A stretch of DNA of 64,000 nt from Clostridium isatidis (GTDB taxonomy: Bacteria > Bacillota > Clostridia > Clostridiales > Clostridiaceae): contig NZ_CP016786.1 of the NCBI RefSeq assembly GCF_002285495.1, forward strand, positions 1,750,001 through 1,814,000, given 5' to 3'. The position numbers and the translations under genes were made by a program. How positions within the stretch are numbered: the stretch's first letter is position 1; each line of letters begins with the position of its first letter. Of this stretch, positions 33,629-42,144 are shown piece by piece. The notes under the pieces were generated by a model. The model searched no databases. It was not told the origin of the DNA and worked only from the letters and a program-made list of their open reading frames with translations.

Positions 33629-35029
33629 ATGAAACTTTGGGGCGGACGTTTTGAAAAAGGAATTAATGAAAATGTAAATGACTTTAATTCATCAATAAGA
33701 ATAGATAAAAGAATGTATAAGGAAGATATAAAAGGAAGCATTGCCCACTCAAGAATGCTTGGAAAAGAAAATATTATCCCAGAAGAAGACAGTCAAAAAA
33801 TCATTTCTGGGCTTAATAAAATATTAAAAGAAATTGAGGAAGGAACTCTTGTTATAGATGATAATGCTGAAGATATCCACAGCTTTATTGAAAAAACTCT
33901 GACTTCCTATATAGGTGAAGAAGGAAAAAAACTTCATACTGGAAGAAGCAGAAATGACCAAGTAACCCTAGATACAAAACTATATCTAAAGAAGGAGTTA
34001 AAAATAGTTGCTAGTTTACTCTTAAATCTTCAAGAAGTTATATATGATAAGGCAAAGAGAAACATTGATACAATAATGCCTGGCTATACCCATATGCAAA
34101 AGGCTCAACCAATTACCTTTGCCCATCATATTTTAGCTTATACTCAAATGTTTCAAAGAGATTTAAGCAGGCTGGAAGACTGCTATAAAAGACTAGATGA
34201 AATGCCTTTAGGAAGTGGTGCCCTTGCTACTACTAGCTATCCTTTAAATAGAAACATGGTTGCAAAAGAATTAGGATTTTCTTCTATAACTTATAACAGC
34301 ATTGATGCAGTTTCTGATAGAGACTATGCAATTGAAGCCTTATCAGTTTTATCTATGATAATGATGCATTTATCTAGATTTTCTGAAGAAATAATTCTAT
34401 GGGCAACTAATGAATTTAACTTTATTGAATTATCAGATGAATATAGTACAGGCAGCAGCATTATGCCTCAAAAGAAAAATCCTGATGTAGCTGAACTTGT
34501 AAGAGGTAAAACAGGAAGGGTTTACGGAGATCTAATTACACTTCTAACTGTTATGAAAGGTCTCCCTCTAGCTTACAATAAAGATATGCAGGAAGATAAA
34601 GAAGCATTATTTGATGCTTTAGATACTGTAAAACTGTCATTAAAAACCTTCACTGGCATGTTAGATACAATGACTATAAACAAGGAAAAGATGAAAAAAG
34701 GTGCAGCTCTAGGTTATACTAATGCTACTGATGTGGCTGACTATTTAGTAAAAAAAGGCCTGCCCTTTAGAAATGCTCACGAAATTGTTGGGGAAATTGT
34801 TTTATACTGTATAAAGAAAAAGCTTGCTATTGATGATTTATCTTTAGAGGAATTAAAGAACTTCTCATCTCTTTTTGATATAGATATATATAAAGCAATC
34901 AGCCTAACAACATGCGTGGAAGAAAGAAAAGTAATTGGCGGCCCAAGCTCCTTCTCAGTAGAACTTCAATTAGAAATTCTTGAAAATTCAATTATAAAAT
35001 ATAAGGAAATCTTTGAAAAACTTAAATAA
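33629..35029 (+). CDS. argH: Argininosuccinate lyase
   Basis: Splits argininosuccinate to arginine and fumarate, 466 aa. Signatures WGGRFEKGINENVNDFNSS, HTGRSRNDQVTLDTKLYLK, PGYTHMQKAQPITFAHH and the superfamily loop TGSSIMPQKKNPDVAEL with the catalytic serine. It begins on the base after the argG stop, with its ribosome binding site (AAGAAGGGTGA) inside argG. No other arg genes are in the window. Confidence 0.97.
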   Translation: MKLWGGRFEKGINENVNDFNSSIRIDKRMYKEDIKGSIAHSRMLGKENIIPEEDSQKIISGLNKILKEIEEGTLVIDDNAEDIHSFIEKTLTSYIGEEGKKLHTGRSRNDQVTLDTKLYLKKELKIVASLLLNLQEVIYDKAKRNIDTIMPGYTHMQKAQPITFAHHILAYTQMFQRDLSRLEDCYKRLDEMPLGSGALATTSYPLNRNMVAKELGFSSITYNSIDAVSDRDYAIEALSVLSMIMMHLSRFSEEIILWATNEFNFIELSDEYSTGSSIMPQKKNPDVAELVRGKTGRVYGDLITLLTVMKGLPLAYNKDMQEDKEALFDALDTVKLSLKTFTGMLDTMTINKEKMKKGAALGYTNATDVADYLVKKGLPFRNAHEIVGEIVLYCIKKKLAIDDLSLEELKNFSSLFDIDIYKAISLTTCVEERKVIGGPSSFSVELQLEILENSIIKYKEIFEKLK

Positions 35030-35040
35030 CAATATTTACC

Positions 35041-35115
35041 AGTACAGAGTGCACAGTTCACGGTTCACAGTTAAAGGATGAAACTGTGTACTGCAAACTG
35101 TGCACTGTAAACTTT
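35041..35115. repeat. Short heptamer inverted repeat after argH
   Basis: Left arm AGTACAG AGTGCAC AGTTCAC GGTTCAC AGTTAAA, then right arm AACTGTG TACTGCA AACTGTG CACTGTA AACTTTA with no long core. Arms pair well and could form the argGH 3' hairpin. Confidence 0.8.
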
Positions 35116-35359
35116 ATAATATTGAACTTATCCTTTTATCGAGCTTTTATATCCGCAATTTATAATATTTTCTCATAATTTTCGTCTTAATTAGATATAA
35201 TATTCTTATTGTAAATGTAAATTTCATTTTTTTATTTCATTTAAACTTAATTTAGGTTATAATACATATATATGGATACGCAACTCCCCGTTGTCTATCC
35301 TTGTAGTAATTAGATTTAGTACTAATTATAATTAAATTTATATTTTGGAGGTTTGTACC
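35116..35359 (+). promoter_or_regulatory. fba promoter and structured 5' leader
   Basis: AT-rich region with GTTATAATACATA around 35256-35268 as a likely -10. The leader right after it holds a hairpin (GGATA...TATCC with inner CAAC/GTTG, 35274-35300, loop TCCCC) and a weaker AATTAG/CTAATT pairing, before the GGAGG site. It matches no riboswitch class I know. Confidence 0.5.
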
Positions 35360-36223
35360 ATGTTAGTTTCAGCAAAAGAAATGTTAACTAAGGCAAGAGC
35401 AGGACATTATGCTGTTGGTCAATTTAATATTAACAATTTAGAATGGACAAAAGCTATATTATTAACTGCTCAAGAAAATAATTCACCTGTTATTTTAGGA
35501 GTTTCTGAAGGAGCTGCTAAATACATGACTGGCTATAAGACTGTAGCTGCAATGGTTAAAGCAATGATTGAAGAATTAAACATCACTGTACCAGTTGCAC
35601 TACACTTAGATCACGGTAGCTATGAAGGTGCTTTAAAAGCTATGGAAGCTGGCTTCTCATCAATAATGTTTGATGGTTCTCACTATCCAATAGATGAAAA
35701 TATAGCAAAAACAAAGGAAATGGTTAGATTAACTTCTGAAAAAGGTCTTTCTTTAGAAGCAGAAGTTGGTTCAATCGGAGGAGAAGAAGACGGAGTTGTT
35801 GGTGCTGGCGAAATTGCTGATCCAAATGAATGTAAAGCAATCGCTGACCTAGGAGTAACTATGTTAGCTGCTGGTATTGGTAACATCCACGGAAAATATC
35901 CAGAAAACTGGCAAGGATTAAACTTTGAAGCTTTAGAAAAAATAAATCAAGCAACTGGAGAAATGCCATTAGTATTACACGGTGGTACTGGTATTCCAGA
36001 AGATATGATAAAGAAAGCTATTTCTTTAGGAGTTTCAAAAATCAATGTTAACACTGAATGTCAATTAGCATTCCAAGAAGCTACTAGAAAATATATTGAA
36101 GAAGGAAAAGACCTTCAAGGAAAGGGCTTTGACCCAAGAAAGCTTTTAAACCCAGGATTCGAGGCTATAAAAGCTACAGTTAAAGAAAAAATGGAACTAT
36201 TCGGATCAATCAACAAAGCATAA
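35360..36223 (+). CDS. fba: Class II fructose-1,6-bisphosphate aldolase
   Basis: Zinc-dependent glycolytic aldolase, 287 aa. Zinc and substrate motifs: VALHLDHGSYEGALKAMEAGFSSIMFDGSHYP, SLEAEVGSIGGEEDG, GIGNIHGKYP, VLHGGTGIPEDMIKKAISLGVSKINVNTE. The ATG at 35360 follows TTGGAGG by seven bases; the frame continues upstream only through that site. Codon choice and a strong leader fit a highly expressed gene. Ends with a strong terminator. Confidence 0.97.
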   Translation: MLVSAKEMLTKARAGHYAVGQFNINNLEWTKAILLTAQENNSPVILGVSEGAAKYMTGYKTVAAMVKAMIEELNITVPVALHLDHGSYEGALKAMEAGFSSIMFDGSHYPIDENIAKTKEMVRLTSEKGLSLEAEVGSIGGEEDGVVGAGEIADPNECKAIADLGVTMLAAGIGNIHGKYPENWQGLNFEALEKINQATGEMPLVLHGGTGIPEDMIKKAISLGVSKINVNTECQLAFQEATRKYIEEGKDLQGKGFDPRKLLNPGFEAIKATVKEKMELFGSINKA

Positions 36224-36230
36224 TAACATA

Positions 36231-36259
36231 AAAAAAGAGCTGTTATCAGCTCTTTTTTT
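36231..36259 (+). terminator. Terminator of fba
   Basis: Perfect arms AAAAAAGAGCTG / CAGCTCTTTTTT with a TTAT loop and a T-tract, 8 bases after the stop. Confidence 0.93.
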
Positions 36260-36292
36260 ATGCAGTCACAGAGCACTGTAAACTGATGCTCT

Positions 36293-37120
36293 CTATCCTA
36301 AAGCAACATCTAAGACCATCATCACAATAAATCCTAAAATAAGGCCTAATGTAGTTAATTTTTTATTTTCCATAGAAGCTTCTGGCAATAGTTCTGCTCC
36401 AACTACGGCAATCATTGCTCCTGCTGAAAAGGATAATAAAAATGGTAATATACTTCTAACTGCTAAGGCTGCTGCCACTCCTATAACACCTGCGATTGGT
36501 TCAACTAAGCCTGAAGCTTGTCCATATAAGAAGCTTCTTGTTCTTGATAAGCCTTCCCTTCTTAATGGAAGAGAAACTGCTGCTCCTTCCGGAAAATTTT
36601 GAAGCCCTATTCCTAAAGCTAAGGTTAAGGCAGCTACTAATGAAGCTCCTGGAATTCCTACTGCAACTCCTCCAAAGGCTACCCCAACGGCAAGACCTTC
36701 TGGTACGTTATGAAGAGTTACAGCTAAAACAAGTAAAATACTTCTTTTATAACTATTTTTTATAATAGCTTCTGTAGCACATTCAGAATTATTATTTTCA
36801 ATCTCAAAACCATAACAATATTTGTCCATTAATTTATCAACAAAAATTAGAAATAATCCTCCTAATAAAAAGCCAAAGGCAGGAATAATAATACTATTAA
36901 AGCCTAAATCTTCACATAAGGTTATGGCAGGACTAAGCAGAGACCAAAAGCTGGCAGCTATCATAACACCTGCTCCAAAACCAATCATTGTATTTAAAAT
37001 TCTTTTATCTACTTTTTTAAAGAAAAATACTAAAGCAGCTCCAAGAGCTGTAACAAACCATGTAAATATAGTAGCAAGGAACCCCTGTAACAAAGGGTTT
37101 AATTCACCAAACCACTCCAT
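36293..37120 (-). CDS. ZIP family metal transporter (GufA-like)
   Basis: Second ZIP protein of the window, 275 aa and eight helices. Metal-site motifs are LHNVPEGLAVGVAFGG and LGIGLQNFPEGAAVSLPLRREGLSR; the second has QN in place of HN, the GufA-subfamily form. NTMIGFGAGVMIAASFWSLLSPAI and GLVEPIAGVIG are also present. Likely zinc or other divalent metal uptake. Start follows AGGAGGT. Its 3' end lies beside the fba terminator region. Confidence 0.9.
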   Translation of the reverse strand: MEWFGELNPLLQGFLATIFTWFVTALGAALVFFFKKVDKRILNTMIGFGAGVMIAASFWSLLSPAITLCEDLGFNSIIIPAFGFLLGGLFLIFVDKLMDKYCYGFEIENNNSECATEAIIKNSYKRSILLVLAVTLHNVPEGLAVGVAFGGVAVGIPGASLVAALTLALGIGLQNFPEGAAVSLPLRREGLSRTRSFLYGQASGLVEPIAGVIGVAAALAVRSILPFLLSFSAGAMIAVVGAELLPEASMENKKLTTLGLILGFIVMMVLDVALG

Positions 37121-37210
37121 ATTAAACCTCCTAATAAAAAAGTCCTTACTACTAATCTACTAAATTAACTTTATTTGGTTACAAATATCATCAAAAAATT
37201 CCATTGAACT

Positions 37211-37771
37211 TTATAATCCTGCAGTTTTATTTTTATTTAACCCTCTTTCTTCTAAAAATTCATAAATAGTTTTTGAGCTTGTGTCATTTAATGTATAACC
37301 TAGTAAATTAACTATCTCCTTTAGACTTTCTAAGGATTTAGTTTCTATTTCTATGTAGGGAAAAGGACAAAAACTCTTATCATTAATATCAATTTCAATA
37401 AGCGAATCTTTTAATTTATAACTTTCCCTATATTTTTTTATTGAATGTTTTAATTCAAGGCCTAAAGATAAAAATATTCTTTCTGCAGCCTCCTTATCTT
37501 CTACTATAGTTTCATTTTCCTCCATTTCCTTAAAGGTACCTTGACTTAACATTTTCTTTGTTGTCATATAAACTACTTCTCTATTATTTAATTTATCTTC
37601 AACTAATCTTATTCTTGCATAGCCTTTTTGCTTTAAAAGAAAATTATCCTTAAAATCGTAAATATTATTTATTTGATTTTCTTCTTTAACCTTTATAGCA
37701 TTTAATCCTTCTAACTTTCTTCTGATTTCTTCTACATCTATATCAAAAATCCTTGTTTCTAATTCCTTCAT
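37211..37771 (-). CDS. CYTH domain protein
   Basis: A 186-aa member of the CYTH superfamily (class IV adenylate cyclase / triphosphatase tunnel fold). The N-terminal ExExK-type motif appears as ELETR; basic and acidic strand residues follow in KGYARIRLVED, VYMTTKKMLSQG, SLIEIDINDK and PYIEIETKS, as expected for a metal- and triphosphate-binding barrel. Substrate unknown; inorganic triphosphatase is the commonest activity. Start follows AGGAGGT. Confidence 0.85.
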   Translation of the reverse strand: MKELETRIFDIDVEEIRRKLEGLNAIKVKEENQINNIYDFKDNFLLKQKGYARIRLVEDKLNNREVVYMTTKKMLSQGTFKEMEENETIVEDKEAAERIFLSLGLELKHSIKKYRESYKLKDSLIEIDINDKSFCPFPYIEIETKSLESLKEIVNLLGYTLNDTSSKTIYEFLEERGLNKNKTAGL

Positions 37772-37965
37772 TTAAAAACCTCCTATAAGTAATTTTTTAA
37801 TCATTATAACATAACACAAATTTAATTAATAATAAACTTTCTCATTTTAATATTTATAAAAAAGCTATACATTTTTTACCTAAAAAGTATTAGATTGTTT
37901 TATTTTTTCAAAAATAATTATATAATAGATATAGTATTTATTTTTATGGAAGTGGGGTAAGTTAA

Positions 37966-39012
37966 ATGGAGCTTAATAAAAAATATATTAATTTAGAAGA
38001 TTTAAAGGTTGGAATGATAACTTCCAAAGAAATTATGGTCGATAACACTGTTTTAGTTGGTAAAAATATCTACATAACAAAAGGTATATTAAATAAACTA
38101 ATTCAGTTTTATCCTGGTAAGAAGATTTGGGTGTATGCTCCCAAGGAGGATAATCAAAAAGAAATAGAAGAATTGAAGGAAGTCCAAAGTGAATTTAAAA
38201 CCGTATCAGAGAATATAAAAGACATTTTTAGCGAAAATAATATTAACCTTAAGACTACTAGTGAAATAAGTAAATACTCTGTAGAATTAGAAAAATTTAT
38301 TAGATCAAATAAAAGTGTTCTAAAAAGTCTAATTATCAATGGAAGTAATGAAGATACAATATATACTCACTCTGTAAATGTTGCTTCATTAAGTTACTTA
38401 ATTGGTAAATGGCATGGTTATGATGATAAGATGCTACATAATTTAGTATACGCTTCCCTATTACATGACTTTGGAAAAACAAAGATAGACGAAAATATAA
38501 TTAACAAGAAAGACCCTATAACTAAAGATGAATATGATATTCTCAAAACTCATTCATCTCTTTCTTATAATGCAGTAAAAACTATTCCATATATTAATAG
38601 AGATATAGCTTTTGGAATATTATTGCACCATGAAAGAAATGACGGTTCTGGATATCCTCTTGGTATAACTGGTGATAAAATACCGGAAATTGCAAAAATT
38701 ATAGCAATAGCTGACGTATTTGATGCAATAAATTCAAATAGACTATACAAGAAAAAGAAAAAGCCTTTTGAGTCTCTTCAAGAAATTAAAGATGAAAGCT
38801 TAAAAGGAAAACTTGATTACACTTTATGTAACACTTTCTTAAATGGTTTGCTAAATTTCTATGTTGGACAAGAAGTTGTATTATCAAACGGAGAAGTAGG
38901 AAGAATAGTTCAAATGGATATAAACAATATTTCCAAACCTTTAATTCTATGCGATGAAAAATTTATTGATTTAAAAACAGAAAAAGATTTAACTGTAACA
39001 AAAATCCTTTAA
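37966..39012 (+). CDS. HD-GYP c-di-GMP phosphodiesterase
   Basis: A 348-aa soluble protein with a short N-terminal domain (residues 1-110, like those found before HD-GYP units) and an HD-GYP domain from about 130 to 300: THSVNVASLSYLIGKW, ASLLHDFGKTKID, THSSLSYNAVK, LLHHERNDGSGYPLG and ADVFDAINSNR. All metal ligands are present, so active hydrolysis of c-di-GMP is likely. A further C-terminal strand-rich stretch (VGQEVVLSNGEVGRIVQMD) completes the family type. Start follows GTGGGGT. Strong terminator after it. Confidence 0.93.
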   Translation: MELNKKYINLEDLKVGMITSKEIMVDNTVLVGKNIYITKGILNKLIQFYPGKKIWVYAPKEDNQKEIEELKEVQSEFKTVSENIKDIFSENNINLKTTSEISKYSVELEKFIRSNKSVLKSLIINGSNEDTIYTHSVNVASLSYLIGKWHGYDDKMLHNLVYASLLHDFGKTKIDENIINKKDPITKDEYDILKTHSSLSYNAVKTIPYINRDIAFGILLHHERNDGSGYPLGITGDKIPEIAKIIAIADVFDAINSNRLYKKKKKPFESLQEIKDESLKGKLDYTLCNTFLNGLLNFYVGQEVVLSNGEVGRIVQMDINNISKPLILCDEKFIDLKTEKDLTVTKIL

Positions 39013-39029
39013 ATATATAAAGGCTGAAT

Positions 39030-39060
39030 AAAAGGATATGCTAAACAAGCATATCCTTTT
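39030..39060. terminator. Bidirectional terminator
   Basis: Perfect arms AAAAGGATATGCT / AGCATATCCTTTT, loop AAACA, between the convergent HD-GYP and GNAT genes. Confidence 0.9.
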
Positions 39061-39083
39061 AACTTATATTTAGGCTTTTTATT

Positions 39084-39473
39084 TTAATTTAATCTTTTTT
39101 CCAAATTAGAATTTACATTATATCTAAAACCTTGTCTATTATAAAAATTAAGTTCTTCTTTTGTAAACTTTCTTCCAGTCACTAATATATCGTTTACATA
39201 TTCTTTTCTAATATGAGCTTCTAATTCTAAAAGCAATTGATATCCAACACCAAGCCCCCTATACATTTCATCAACTACTAAATCTATTATTTTTACTCTA
39301 TTATTTTCATCTATATCATATTTTAAATATCCTATTACATCATCATTTAATTGAGCAACAATTATCTTATTATCTCTCACTAATTCTTCTTCCAAATATG
39401 CTTTATCTGGATTTAATTTAATAATATAGTTATAGTCTCCCTTTTTTATAGTTCTAACATCAAATCCTACCAT
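39084..39473 (-). CDS. GNAT family N-acetyltransferase
   Basis: A 129-aa acetyltransferase. Acetyl-CoA loop VDEMYRGLGVGYQLLLELEAHIRKEY and the last unit TKEELNFYNRQGFRYNVNSNLEKRL identify the fold; IIDLVV is the strand before the loop. Substrate unknown. Start follows ATGGGGGTA. Monocistronic. Confidence 0.85.
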   Translation of the reverse strand: MVGFDVRTIKKGDYNYIIKLNPDKAYLEEELVRDNKIIVAQLNDDVIGYLKYDIDENNRVKIIDLVVDEMYRGLGVGYQLLLELEAHIRKEYVNDILVTGRKFTKEELNFYNRQGFRYNVNSNLEKRLN

Positions 39474-39651
39474 AATTATACCCCCATATCATATGTGTAG
39501 ATTTAATATATAAAAATATATTAAATATATATTTTTATAATATTAAGAATTTTCTAACTATTTATATTTTAATTATACAACTTTTTTATAATTATTTCCA
39601 TATATTTTTCAAATATACGAATTTATTTTTTATTTGCGATTTATTATATAA

Positions 39652-39689
39652 AAAGAAACTATTTCTTTACATTTAGAAATAGTTTCTTT
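39652..39689 (-). terminator. Terminator of tyrA / end of the aromatic operon
   Basis: Arms AAAGAAACTATTTCT / AGAAATAGTTTCTTT around an eight-base loop, followed by TTTATATAATAAAT on the transcribed strand. Confidence 0.82.
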
Positions 39690-39711
39690 CTTGTCTTGCT
39701 TTATATTAAAA

Positions 39712-40560
39712 TTATAATTTTTCTCTGCGCCTGCTTGATTTTATAAATAACTCCTTTAATAATTTTTCATCATCATTTAATAAAGCACTTTTTATCTTAT
39801 TTAATTCATTCAAAAAGTTATTTATTGCCTCAAGTAAGTTCTCCTTATTTTCAAAAAATAGCTCACTCCATAAATCTTCATTTATATTCGCTATTCTTGT
39901 TAAGTCCCTATAGCTGTCTCCAATAAATTTTCCAGTATCTCTTCCCTCTTCATCACTATTAATTAAAGCTACAGCAATAGCATGAGGAAGCTGACTTGTA
40001 AAGCCTATCATTTTGTCATGGTAGCTCGGACTAACATATTTTATATTTTTAAATCCAAGGTCATAAATTATCTTTTCTAAAAGTTCTATATTTTCCTTCT
40101 TATTTTTTTCAGTTAAGGTTATCAAATAGTTTGCATCCTTAAATACTTCCTTTGATGCATAATCTATTCCTTTTTTCTCTCTTCCAGCCATAGGATGTCC
40201 AAAAATAAAATCTACATCCTCAGGCAATATATCTAAGATTTCTTGAACAAATAGCTCTTTAACTCCTGCTACATCTGTAATAAGGCTTCCAGCTTTAAAG
40301 TATTCCCTATTTTCTAAGATAAAATCTTTTACCAACCTAGGATATAAGGAAATTACTATTAAATCCATATCTTTAATAATATCCTTCCCCTTTGAATATC
40401 CCTCCTTTATTATTCCAAGAGCTTTAGCCTTTTCTAAAGTTTCTAAATCTATATCTATTCCATAGACCTCATTATAACCTGCAGCTTTAAGTGCCATAGC
40501 ATAACTTCCCCCTATGACACCAAGCCCTACAATTAAAATTTTTAAATTCTTCCCTTCCAT
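39712..40560 (-). CDS. tyrA: Prephenate dehydrogenase
   Basis: NAD-dependent conversion of prephenate to 4-hydroxyphenylpyruvate (tyrosine branch), 282 aa. Rossmann fold LIVGLGVIGGSYAMALKAAGYNEVYGID, IFGHPMAGREKKGIDYA with the catalytic histidine, and TSQLPHAIAVALINSDEEGRDTGKFIGDSYRDLTRIA. There is no C-terminal ACT domain, so direct tyrosine feedback through ACT is not expected. It is the last aromatic gene, separated from aroK by repeat copy 3. Confidence 0.94.
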   Translation of the reverse strand: MEGKNLKILIVGLGVIGGSYAMALKAAGYNEVYGIDIDLETLEKAKALGIIKEGYSKGKDIIKDMDLIVISLYPRLVKDFILENREYFKAGSLITDVAGVKELFVQEILDILPEDVDFIFGHPMAGREKKGIDYASKEVFKDANYLITLTEKNKKENIELLEKIIYDLGFKNIKYVSPSYHDKMIGFTSQLPHAIAVALINSDEEGRDTGKFIGDSYRDLTRIANINEDLWSELFFENKENLLEAINNFLNELNKIKSALLNDDEKLLKELFIKSSRRREKL

Positions 40561-40591
40561 ACTACAATCCTACCCTCTTTACTTCCTATTT

Positions 40592-40805
40592 AATAAAGAT
40601 TGCGAAGCAATCTTTTAGTTTACAGTTTATAAGGTGCAGTTAACAGTTAAGGAAGAAACTACTGCGTAGTTTCTAAAATTATATTTCTATAAGCTCTTTT
40701 AAAGATTATAAATATTATAATTCAGCTTAAGCTGAATTATTTCCTAAACTGTACACTGTAAACTATACACTGCGCACTAATAAAAAGTACTTAGCACTTT
40801 TTATT
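40592..40805. repeat. Dispersed palindromic element, copy 3, inside the aromatic operon
   Basis: About 214 bases between aroK and tyrA, same orientation and internal order as copy 2 (start hairpin AAAGATTGC-GAA-GCAATCTTT, heptamers, GTAGTTTC hairpin, AATTCAGCTTAAGCTGAATT, heptamers). Its aroK-side end differs: the terminal hairpin is AATAAAAAGT/ACTTTTTATT (40779-40805), whose second arm is the aroK 3' coding end. Confidence 0.9.
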
Positions 40806-41294
40806 TATTATTTTAATAATATTATCTAGCACATCACTAATTGTCCCATCATTTGCTACTTTGTAGTGGCAGTATTTCTCATATAACTTATGCCTTTCTT
40901 CATATAAGCTATAAAGGCGGGCCTTTCCATCCTTTAATAGAGGTCTGCTTTCTGTATCTATATCCTTTAAAATATCTTCAACAGACCTAGAAATATAAAT
41001 AATTACAGCCTTATCTTTAAAGGCATCTATATTTTCCTTTCTTTTAACTACTCCGCCGCCGCTTGCTATAACTGTTCTCTTTTTTTTAGAAAGTTCTAAA
41101 CAGGCCTCACTTTCACAAGCCCTAAAATAATCCTCACTTATGGCAAAAAGCTCCTTAACTGCTTTATTAGTCTTTTCTTCAATATAAAGATCCATATCGC
41201 AAAAATCATAGCCTAATTTTGAAGCTAAGAGCCTTCCTATAGTACTTTTGCCTGCTCCAGGCATTCCTATTAATAAAATCAATTCCTTATTCAT
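40791..41294 (-). CDS. aroK: Shikimate kinase
   Basis: Phosphorylates shikimate, 167 aa. Walker A LIGMPGAGKSTIGRLLA, shikimate-binding DMDLYIEE and FRACESEACLEL, VIASGGGVVKR and lid arginine region TESRPLLKDGKARLYSLYEERHKLY. Start follows AAGAGGAAAG, 12 bases after aroE. Its final codons form one arm of the hairpin that ends repeat copy 3. Confidence 0.96.
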   Translation of the reverse strand: MNKELILLIGMPGAGKSTIGRLLASKLGYDFCDMDLYIEEKTNKAVKELFAISEDYFRACESEACLELSKKKRTVIASGGGVVKRKENIDAFKDKAVIIYISRSVEDILKDIDTESRPLLKDGKARLYSLYEERHKLYEKYCHYKVANDGTISDVLDNIIKIINKKC

Positions 41295-41305
41295 AAGCTT
41301 TCCTC

Positions 41306-42130
41306 TTAATTATTTTTATTTATTTTAGGATGATTTTTTAATTTATCATATATTTCTTTTATTATTTCCTTGTCGATAGGCCTTTGCTGCCATATTTCCT
41401 GGGCTTTAAGGGCCTGCCCAATAAGCATATATAAACCACCAACAGTTTGCTTTCCAAGCTTTCTTCCCATTTCTAAAAACTTAGTTTCAATTGGATTATA
41501 TATTAAATCTACTAGAATATTAAAGTTCCTTATTATATCTTCATTGACTGGAGAAACATCTACCTTAGGATACATACCAAGAGGAGTTGAATTTATGATT
41601 ATATCTCCTTTTATGCCTTCCAGTTCCTTATAGCTTATCATTTCTACATTATTTTGAGTAAATTCATTTTTCTTAGGATTTCTGCTTACGATATAAACCC
41701 TGTCTATCCCCATATCTAGTAAATAACATAGCACAGCCTTGCTTGCTCCCCCACTGCCTAAAATAGCAGCAGTTTTATCCTTTAAATCTATCTTATGAAG
41801 CTTTAACATATAGACAAATCCATAATAATCAGAATTATCCCCATAAAGTTTTCCATTAAGCAAGGAGATTGTATTTACAGCTCCAATTCTTTTAGCCTCT
41901 TCTGATATATGATCTAAATATTTCATTATTTTTTCCTTATAAGGAATGGTAACATTAGAGCCCTTGACCTTTAAGATTTTTAAAGCATTAGCAAAAGCCC
42001 CTAGGTCCTTTTCTTCAACTTCAAATAATTTGTAGGCTCCCTCTTCCCCTATATATTTTAATATTTCCCTATGAATTTCCTCTGATAGACTATGGGAAAG
42101 TTTTTCTCCCAATAAACCATAAAACTCCAT
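41306..42130 (-). CDS. aroE: Shikimate dehydrogenase
   Basis: NADPH-dependent reduction of 3-dehydroshikimate, 274 aa. Substrate site GEKLSHSLSEEIHREIL and KGSNVTIPYKEKIM (catalytic lysine), NTISLLNGKLYGDNSDYYGF, nucleotide site AAILGSGGASKAVLCYLLD and C-terminal VGGLYMLIGQALKAQEIW. Starts after AGAAGGTGAC, 15 bases after pheA. Confidence 0.96.
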   Translation of the reverse strand: MEFYGLLGEKLSHSLSEEIHREILKYIGEEGAYKLFEVEEKDLGAFANALKILKVKGSNVTIPYKEKIMKYLDHISEEAKRIGAVNTISLLNGKLYGDNSDYYGFVYMLKLHKIDLKDKTAAILGSGGASKAVLCYLLDMGIDRVYIVSRNPKKNEFTQNNVEMISYKELEGIKGDIIINSTPLGMYPKVDVSPVNEDIIRNFNILVDLIYNPIETKFLEMGRKLGKQTVGGLYMLIGQALKAQEIWQQRPIDKEIIKEIYDKLKNHPKINKNN

Positions 42131-42144
42131 AAAGTCACCTTCTT

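Noticed and set aside
35274..35340. c-di-GMP or T-box riboswitch before fba
   Set aside because: No GNRA tetraloop/receptor pattern of c-di-GMP aptamers and no T-box sequence; only a simple hairpin.
36496..36765. Leu-rich 89-aa ORF opposite the ZIP gene
   Set aside because: Complement of a helix-rich membrane gene gives Leu/Lys-rich frames; no site, no family.
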